From Candidatus Parabacteroides intestinavium (GTDB lineage: Bacteria; Bacteroidota; Bacteroidia; Bacteroidales; Tannerellaceae): a stretch of DNA of 20,162 nucleotides. Positions 14,520 to 20,162 of this stretch are shown in pieces. Made by a program: the position numbers and the translations under genes. The stretch lies in contig DWYO01000114.1 in the NCBI GenBank assembly GCA_019118725.1, forward strand, positions 1 through 20,162, read 5' to 3'. Below the pieces are notes generated by a model. The model made no database searches and was not told the origin of the DNA. It saw only the letters and a list, made by a program, of their open reading frames with translations. How positions within the stretch are numbered: the stretch's first letter is position 1; each line of letters opens with the position of its first letter.

Positions 14520-17500
14520 ATGAATTTAACGAACAGGCTTACTCGGATTACGCGATTTTTATGTGTAGCTGGAGCTTTGACGGGAGCGGCCCCTGTATTT
14601 GCCGATGTGGTGAATGGCCCTGCAAATCCGATCATGCAACAGAATGAGTTTGAAGTAAAAGGAACGGTGATAGATGAGACCGGAGCTCCGGTGATTGGCG
14701 CGAATGTTGTTGAAAAGGGGACAACAAACGGAGTGGTGACAGACCTTGACGGAAACTTCGCTTTCCGTGTATCCGATCGGAATGCGGTTTTACAGATCTC
14801 TTATATCGGTTATACGACTATGGAGGTCAATCTGGAAGGCAAGAACGAATTGCAGATCCAGTTGAAAGAGGATTCACAAAGTTTGGATGAATTGGTTGTA
14901 GTGGGTTACGGGACGCAGAAGAAGGTGAATCTGACCGGTGCCGTAGCACAAGTTACCGCAGAAGAACTGGAAGACCGTCCGGTGGCTAATGCCACGCAGA
15001 TGCTTCAGGGTACGATGCCTAATGTCAATATCACTTTTTCGACTGGTGAGCCGGGTGCAGGCGGTTCGATTAATATTCGTGGTCAGGCTTCTTTGAATGG
15101 AGGCGAACCGCTGGTTTTGGTCGATGGTGTTCCGGGTGATATCAACCGTATCAATCCGCGTGATATCGAATCTATCTCCGTCTTGAAGGATGCTTCTGCT
15201 TCGGCTATCTATGGAGCACGCGCGGCTTTTGGCGTGATCTTGGTAACGACCAAGAATGCGAAAGAAGGAAAGACAAGTGTTACATATAGTACGTTCTTTG
15301 CTACCTCAAAACCAACCGTAAGTACCGACTTTATGACGAACGGTTATGAAACGGTAAGTCTGGTGGACGAGGCTTTCCGTCGTGCTACAGGGAATACTTA
15401 TACCCGCTATACGGAAGAAGATATGGCGGAACTGGAGGCTCGTCGTTATGATGAAACGGAAGATCCATCCCGCCCGTGGGTAGTAGTCAAGAATGTGAAT
15501 GGACGGGATATCTATAATTATTATGGAAACTACGACTGGTGGCATACGGTGTTTAATAATCACCAACCCTCTCAATCGCATAGTGTGAATGTACAAGGCG
15601 GAAATGAAAAGCTGAACTTCATGCTTTCCGGAAATTACTATGCGAAAGATGGTATCATGAAGATCAATACGGATAAATTCAAGTCTTACAATTTCCGTAG
15701 TAAAATCAATGCGCAGATATTCCCTTTCTTGAAAATCACCAACAATACTTCCTATTATGATAGCTCCTATAGCTATTATGGCCGTGAAGGCGGGGGAAAT
15801 GGTAACTTTACTTATGTTTCTGTTCATGCGCTTCCGGCTTATGCACCGATGAACCCGGACGGAACGGCTACTTATAATACGTTGAAAAATAATTATTCAA
15901 TCGGTGATGGTATCTTTGCCGCTTTGATTGATGGGGGAATGCGGGGTAAGAACGGTGTGCATGAGTTTACAACAACTACAGGGTTGCAGCTCGACATTAC
16001 AAAGTATTTGAAGGTGAATGCCGATTACACGTATTCATTTGACATAACAGACGATTGGTATCGTAGTACCGTTGCGGAATATTCTATTGAGCCGGGAGTA
16101 CTGGAAGAAGTTCCTAACTATAATACCGACCAGTTGAAGAAGGAAATGACTTTCGATCCGATGCACGTGGTTAATGTCTATGCGAATTATAATCAACAAT
16201 TCGGTAAACATTTAGTGAGTGCAACGGCCGGTATCAACTATGAGAACAAGAAACATTCACGTATGTTTGCTTCCCGAAATGATCTGATTTCGGATGAACT
16301 TAATGACTTGGACTTGGCTACCGGAGATATGTTGGTGGAAGGTGGAGCGTACGATTATGCTTTGTTTGGCTTCTTCTTCCGTGCGAACTACGATTATAAC
16401 GACCGATATCTGTTGGAGGTGAGTGGACGTTATGATGGAACTTCCCGCTTTAAGAAAGGCATGCGTTATGGTTTCTTCCCTTCATTTTCAGCCGGATGGC
16501 GTATGAGCGAGGAGCCGTTCTTTGAATCTGCAAAAGATGTGGTCAATAACTTGAAGGTGCGCGTTTCTTATGGCTCTTTGGGTAACCAAGCGGTTAATTC
16601 CAGCAATGCCAACTATTATCCGTATATCACGACCATGGGAATGGCATTGTCAAGTTGGTTGATTGACGGACAAAGAACACAGAATGTGAGCGCACCGAAT
16701 CCGGTGATTGATAATTTGACTTGGGAGAAGGCAACAACGACCAACGTGGGTTTGGATCTGAGTTTCTTGAGTAACCGGTTGAATTTCTCGGCAGATGCTT
16801 ATGTCCGCAATACAACGGATATGTTGGTGCCGGGTATGACGTTGCCGGGTGTGTTTGGCGCTTCTTCTCCACAACAGAATGCCGGAGACTTGCGTACAAA
16901 GGGATATGAAATCACCTTGAATTGGAATGACCAGTTTGATTTGAAAGGGGAACCGTTCCGTTATGGTGTATCGTTTGTGTTGGGTGATGCTGTTTCTGAT
17001 ATTACCCGATTCAACAATCCGGAAAAGATCCTTACTGACCATTATGAAGGACAGCGTATCGGTGAAATCTGGGGTTATAAGATTGATGGATTCTTTGCTA
17101 CGGATGAGGAGGCTGCTAATTGGAAGATAGACCAGTCGTTGGTAAATACACAAATACAGAGTGCTCCGGGAGAATGGGGACAACTTCGTGCCGGTGACTT
17201 GAAATTCGTAGACCTGAACGGTGACGGGCGCATATCTCCGGGGGCCAATACTCGAGAAGATCCGGGGGATAGAGTCATAATCGGTAATAACCAGCCTCGT
17301 TATAACTATGGCTTTAATTTAAATGCAAGTTGGTGTGGCTTTGATATTGCTGCCTTCTTCCAAGGCATCGGTCGTCGTGACTGGTATCCGAGTTCGAATG
17401 CAGATAAGTTCTGGGGCCCTTATTCCCGTCCTTATTTCTCTTTCATTCCGGAGAATTTCACGGATTTGATTTGGACACCGGAGAATCCGGATGCTTACTT

Positions 17501-17807
17501 CCCGGTGCTGCGCGGTTATACCGCCTTGAATAGTGGCGGGTGTCTGAATACCCCGAACGATAAATATATCCAGAACATAGGATATTTGCGTTTGAAGAAC
17601 TTGGTTATCGGTTATACCTTGCCGAAGAAGTGGATGGATAAGATTTGTGTGCAGAATTGCCGTGTGTATGTCAGCGGTGAAAATCTGATTACATGGACTC
17701 CGTTTATGACCGATTATATTGACCCGGAACAGCCGATTGCCGATTCGAACGGCCGAAGCTATCCGTTGTCTAAGACATTCTCTGTCGGATTAGATATTAC
17801 GTTTTAA
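14520..17807 (+). CDS. SusC-family TonB-dependent outer membrane transporter
   Basis: Outer-membrane active importer of 1,095 residues that pairs with the SusD lid downstream. I start at ATG 14520 (MNLTNRLTRITRF), which gives a normal signal peptide ending near VFA (28); the upstream ATG at 14442 would add 26 unusual residues. Domains: a carboxypeptidase-regulatory-like beta-sandwich (about 44-117, with FEVKGTVIDETGAPVIGANV), a TonB-box-like DELVVVGYG (123-131), the plug (about 136-245, with LVLVDGVPGDINRI, IESISVLKDASASAIYGARA), then the 22-strand barrel ending in FSVGLDITF with a C-terminal Phe. A DLNGDGRISP segment, as in many SusC proteins, may bind calcium. No STN domain is present, so signalling through an anti-sigma factor at this N-terminus is unlikely. 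The substrate is unknown; it probably comes from the action of the linked secreted enzymes. Confidence 0.95.
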   Translation: MNLTNRLTRITRFLCVAGALTGAAPVFADVVNGPANPIMQQNEFEVKGTVIDETGAPVIGANVVEKGTTNGVVTDLDGNFAFRVSDRNAVLQISYIGYTTMEVNLEGKNELQIQLKEDSQSLDELVVVGYGTQKKVNLTGAVAQVTAEELEDRPVANATQMLQGTMPNVNITFSTGEPGAGGSINIRGQASLNGGEPLVLVDGVPGDINRINPRDIESISVLKDASASAIYGARAAFGVILVTTKNAKEGKTSVTYSTFFATSKPTVSTDFMTNGYETVSLVDEAFRRATGNTYTRYTEEDMAELEARRYDETEDPSRPWVVVKNVNGRDIYNYYGNYDWWHTVFNNHQPSQSHSVNVQGGNEKLNFMLSGNYYAKDGIMKINTDKFKSYNFRSKINAQIFPFLKITNNTSYYDSSYSYYGREGGGNGNFTYVSVHALPAYAPMNPDGTATYNTLKNNYSIGDGIFAALIDGGMRGKNGVHEFTTTTGLQLDITKYLKVNADYTYSFDITDDWYRSTVAEYSIEPGVLEEVPNYNTDQLKKEMTFDPMHVVNVYANYNQQFGKHLVSATAGINYENKKHSRMFASRNDLISDELNDLDLATGDMLVEGGAYDYALFGFFFRANYDYNDRYLLEVSGRYDGTSRFKKGMRYGFFPSFSAGWRMSEEPFFESAKDVVNNLKVRVSYGSLGNQAVNSSNANYYPYITTMGMALSSWLIDGQRTQNVSAPNPVIDNLTWEKATTTNVGLDLSFLSNRLNFSADAYVRNTTDMLVPGMTLPGVFGASSPQQNAGDLRTKGYEITLNWNDQFDLKGEPFRYGVSFVLGDAVSDITRFNNPEKILTDHYEGQRIGEIWGYKIDGFFATDEEAANWKIDQSLVNTQIQSAPGEWGQLRAGDLKFVDLNGDGRISPGANTREDPGDRVIIGNNQPRYNYGFNLNASWCGFDIAAFFQGIGRRDWYPSSNADKFWGPYSRPYFSFIPENFTDLIWTPENPDAYFPVLRGYTALNSGGCLNTPNDKYIQNIGYLRLKNLVIGYTLPKKWMDKICVQNCRVYVSGENLITWTPFMTDYIDPEQPIADSNGRSYPLSKTFSVGLDITF

Positions 17808-17837
17808 TCATTCATTAACCAGATAAGAAAAGACATT

Positions 17838-19589
17838 ATGATAAAGAAATTAATTTGTGTGGCATCGATAGGACTTTTGTTCAGCTCCTGTGACTTGGAA
17901 AAGTATCCATTGGATGCCGTATCGCCGGAAACCTTCTTTAACACGGCAAACGACCTTCAGCTTTATACAAATTCCTTTTATAATATGCTTCCGGATGCGG
18001 AGGGGGTTTATAACGAGGATGTCGATAATATTATTAAGACCAGTTTGAGCGATGAGATGCGTGGCTCACGTATTGTACCGACCGAAGGTGGTGGTTGGGA
18101 TTGGGGAGACCTGCGCAATATCAACTTCTATTTGGAAAATTCCGTGAAGTGCGAGGATGAGGCAGCGCGTGTGCGTTACGATGCTTTGGCGCGCTTTTTC
18201 CGGGCATACTTCTATTTCAACAAGGTAAAACGTTTCGGTGATGTGCCTTGGTATGATCAGGTGATTGGTGATCAAGACACCGAATTGCTCCAGCAACCCC
18301 GTACACCGCGTGCCGAAGTGTTTACGCATATGATGGAAGATATCAATTATGCGATAGACAATTTACCCTCCGATAAGGCGATCAATGAAGTGACCCGTTG
18401 GACGGCATTGGCATTGAAGGCTCGGATGTGCTTGTTTGAGGGAACGTTCCGTAAATATCATACCGAATTTAATTTGCCGGATGCCAACTTGTATTTGCAG
18501 GAGGCCGCAGATGCAGCTGAAACGCTGATGAATGAGAGTGGCTATACGATTTACAGTACAGGAAATCCGGATTCGGACTATCTGAAATTCTTCGCTTCTC
18601 ACAATGCTATTGAGACAGAGGTTATTCTGGCCCGTGATTATGATGACGGTTTGCAGGTTTACCACAATTTCAATTACTATACCATGACGGCGTCATACGG
18701 TCGTCCGGGATTGGAAAAGCGCTTGGTGAACAGCTATCTGATGCGTGACGGTTCCCGTTTTACCGACCAGCCGGGTTATGAGACGATGTTTTTTACGGAT
18801 GAGGTGAAAAACCGTGATCCGCGTCTGAGCCAGACTATCCGTACACCGGGATATACCCGTATCGGAGAGACGGAGACTCTGGTTCAGGAGTTTGGAGCCA
18901 CAACTACCGGCTATCAACTGATAAAGTTTGTTACTGAACCGGCTTATGATACTTACGATAAAGATATCAACGATATGCCGATATTCCGTTATGCGGAAGT
19001 TTTGCTGAATTATGCAGAAGCTAAAGCTGAGTTGGGCACTTTGACTCAGGCAGATTTGGATAAATCGGTTAAGTTGATTCGTGATCGTGTGGGTATGCCG
19101 AATATCAATATGGCTGAAGCCAATGCTAATCCGGATCCTTATTTGGAATTGCAATATCCGCATGTATCGGGTAATAACAAAGGGGTAATTCTGGAAATTC
19201 GTCGTGAACGCCGTATCGAACTTCTGATAGAAAATTTCCGTTGGGATGATATGATGCGCTGGAAAGAGGGAGCCACTTTTACACAGCAATTTAAAGGTAT
19301 GTATTTCCCGGGTTTAGGAAATTATGATCTCGATGCCGATGGTGAAATCGATATCTGCTTGTATGAAGGTGAAAGACCGACGGTAGAGGGAAGCTCTGTG
19401 GAATATCTGCAGTTAAACAGCGATATTATGTTGGAGAATGGAACATCCGGATGTATTGTGGTTAATCCGCAGATTGATAAAGAGTGGGATGAGAATAAGG
19501 ATTACCTGTATCCGATTCCTATTACCGAACGAAATTTGAATCACAACTTGACTCAGAATCCGGGTTGGGATGATGGCTTGGATTTTTAG
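17838..19589 (+). CDS. SusD/RagB-family outer membrane lipoprotein
   Basis: Surface substrate-binding lipoprotein of 583 residues that closes over the SusC barrel. A lipoprotein signal peptide ends in the lipobox LFSSC with lipidated Cys19; the acidic DLEK just after it is consistent with Bacteroidetes surface-export signals. The N-terminal SusD domain has SPETFFNTANDLQLYTNSFY and the TPR-like helices around ARFFRAYFYFNKVKRFGDVPWYD and NEVTRWTALALKARMCLFEGT. The C-terminal domain contains the typical PIFRYAEVLLNYAEAKAELG, EIRRERRIELLIENFRWDDMMRWKEG and PIPITERNLNHNLTQNPGW. It starts 30 bases after SusC, as expected for an operon. Length is normal. Ligand specificity cannot be derived from the sequence. 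Confidence 0.95.
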   Translation: MIKKLICVASIGLLFSSCDLEKYPLDAVSPETFFNTANDLQLYTNSFYNMLPDAEGVYNEDVDNIIKTSLSDEMRGSRIVPTEGGGWDWGDLRNINFYLENSVKCEDEAARVRYDALARFFRAYFYFNKVKRFGDVPWYDQVIGDQDTELLQQPRTPRAEVFTHMMEDINYAIDNLPSDKAINEVTRWTALALKARMCLFEGTFRKYHTEFNLPDANLYLQEAADAAETLMNESGYTIYSTGNPDSDYLKFFASHNAIETEVILARDYDDGLQVYHNFNYYTMTASYGRPGLEKRLVNSYLMRDGSRFTDQPGYETMFFTDEVKNRDPRLSQTIRTPGYTRIGETETLVQEFGATTTGYQLIKFVTEPAYDTYDKDINDMPIFRYAEVLLNYAEAKAELGTLTQADLDKSVKLIRDRVGMPNINMAEANANPDPYLELQYPHVSGNNKGVILEIRRERRIELLIENFRWDDMMRWKEGATFTQQFKGMYFPGLGNYDLDADGEIDICLYEGERPTVEGSSVEYLQLNSDIMLENGTSGCIVVNPQIDKEWDENKDYLYPIPITERNLNHNLTQNPGWDDGLDF

Positions 19590-19594
19590 AAATA

Positions 19595-19641
19595 ACTACA
19601 TAAAACATTTTACCAAAGATTTTCAAAATAGCTTAGTAAGG
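19595..19641. repeat. Intergenic element, copy 2, after SusD
   Basis: Starting six bases after the SusD stop, this stretch shares CTACAT, CATTTT, TCAAAA and AGCTT, in order and at nearly the same spacing, with 13276-13315. Its ACTACAT (19595-19601) also pairs with ATGTAGT at 19656-19662. It has no T-tract, so it is not a plain terminator. Confidence 0.4.
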
Positions 19642-19682
19642 ATAGAATCAAAGTAATGTAGTGAATTGTTGAGGTTAATGAA

Positions 19683-19724
19683 GAGGGGAGTGTGCCAAAA
19701 TGCAAATTTTGATGCACTCCCCTT
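19683..19724. repeat. Hairpin repeat with GNRA loop downstream of SusD
   Basis: GGGGAGTG (19685-19692) pairs with CACTCCCC (19715-19722); after a three-base internal mismatch CAAAAT (19696-19701) pairs with ATTTTG (19706-19711) and the loop is GCAA. One A-T and one G-U pair extend the base. The pattern is like dispersed palindromic elements common between Bacteroidales genes, and it may end SusD transcription, although no T-tract follows. Confidence 0.5.
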
Positions 19725-19790
19725 AAGGTGCGTCAGAATGGGTAAGATGCCAGAAGCTGAGGAGGAGGACAAAGGAATTTATTCTTGTAA

Positions 19791-20006
19791 ATGACTGCAT
19801 CTCTCATCCCGAAAGTAACGATGCATATTGTCCATTCTGACACTGAAAAGTCTGAACATACGTTGGAACATGTTTTTGCTAAATTACAGCCGGTAAACCC
19901 GGGGGAAGAAAATGAAGTGGAATATATCTCGGAAGCAGAGATATTGAACGAAATCCGTGAAGGTTTAACAGAATATTATACGGCTAAGAAAGAAGGGGGA
20001 AATTAA
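19791..20006 (+). CDS. Small hypothetical protein, 71 residues
   Basis: I do not recognise this protein. It begins MTASLIPKVTMHIVHSD and is acidic in its second half, with EYISEAEILNEIREGLTEYY predicted as helix and a KKEGG tail. There is no signal peptide or membrane segment, so it would be cytoplasmic. The ATG overlaps the TGA of a 38-codon ORF (19678-19794, ending MPEAEEEDKGIYSCK) as ATGA, and GAGGAGGAGG lies near 19760. An inner ATG at residue 11 is another possible start. It follows SusD on the same strand after 201 bases with a hairpin between, so operon membership is doubtful. Codon use looks coding-like, but a remnant of a lost mobile element is also possible. Confidence 0.45.
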   Translation: MTASLIPKVTMHIVHSDTEKSEHTLEHVFAKLQPVNPGEENEVEYISEAEILNEIREGLTEYYTAKKEGGN

Positions 20007-20014
20007 ACCCAAAT

Positions 20015-20044
20015 CGGTCATTAGACCGCTCAACGGTTCTTTTT
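20015..20044 (+). terminator. Possible weak terminator after the small ORF
   Basis: GACCG (20024-20028) and CGGTT (20034-20038) form a 5-bp stem followed by CTTTTT. The same GACCG can instead pair with CGGTC at 20015-20019. The stems are short, so the call is tentative. Confidence 0.35.
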
Positions 20045-20090
20045 CCTGAAAGAAAGCTCTTCGGGTATTTTGCCCCCTTCTGCCAGCATC

Positions 20091-20147
20091 TTGCTTCCCG
20101 ACTTGCCTCGACGTAGCCCGCTACGCCTTCTGCAAGCCGAAAAGCAA
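20091..20147. repeat. Long structured inverted repeat at the right edge
   Basis: Three nested stems are visible: TTGCTT with AAGCAA (20091-20096, 20142-20147), CGACTTGC with GCAAGCCG (20099-20106, 20132-20139, one mismatch), and CGTAGC with GCTACG (20112-20117, 20120-20125). The region is more GC-rich than the surrounding intergenic DNA and looks like a dispersed repeat or the edge of one. On the minus strand a frame stays open from the window edge to a TGA near 20036, but it is too short to call a gene. Confidence 0.45.
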
Positions 20148-20162
20148 TCCGCAAGACATAAG

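Noticed and set aside
20036..20162. C-terminal end of a minus-strand gene entering from the right edge
   Set aside because: The frame is open but only about 42 codons, is rich in Arg/Lys/Cys, coincides with nested palindromes, and no family is recognisable.

Overview
The window looks like chromosome from a gut-type Bacteroidetes, most likely a Parabacteroides or close Bacteroidales relative. This rests on a SusC/SusD pair, several TAnnTTTG (-7) promoter boxes in place of the E. coli type, mostly weak Shine-Dalgarno sites, and lipoproteins and secreted enzymes typical of the group. The genus is inference. All main proteins are intact. I see no rRNA, tRNA, CRISPR array, prophage or intact insertion sequence.

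Positions 1-6031, plus strand: a five-gene tripartite efflux operon. It encodes a LolD/MacB-type ATPase, two MacB/FtsX-type permeases, an HlyD/MacA-type adaptor and a TolC-type outer-membrane channel. Together they would form a continuous export path from inner membrane to outside. A strong inverted repeat (6049-6111) separates it from the convergent cluster that follows.

Positions 6149-11818, minus strand: an envelope glycosylation cluster, read right to left: a GT4 glycosyltransferase, a possible 32-residue ORF, a polyprenyl-phosphate-sugar synthase-like GT2, a second GT2, and a large YfhO-family membrane protein. The GT2/YfhO pairing resembles the CsbB-YfhO lipid-carrier glycosylation module of Firmicutes.

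Positions 12021-19589: a divergent nutrient-scavenging locus. A secreted DUF1343/NamZ-type exo-muramidase points left. A secreted endonuclease/exonuclease/phosphatase (EEP) enzyme, a SusC transporter and a SusD lipoprotein point right. The shared intergenic region has back-to-back -7 boxes around a TTCCGGAA palindrome, so the two arms may be controlled together. A reasonable inference is that the locus harvests a cell-wall-derived or phosphoester-containing glycoconjugate, but the substrate cannot be read from the sequence. Related intergenic elements of about 47 bases lie before EEP and after SusD.

Positions 19590-20162: intergenic, repeat-like DNA with hairpins and a possible small protein gene (19791-20006) of unknown function.
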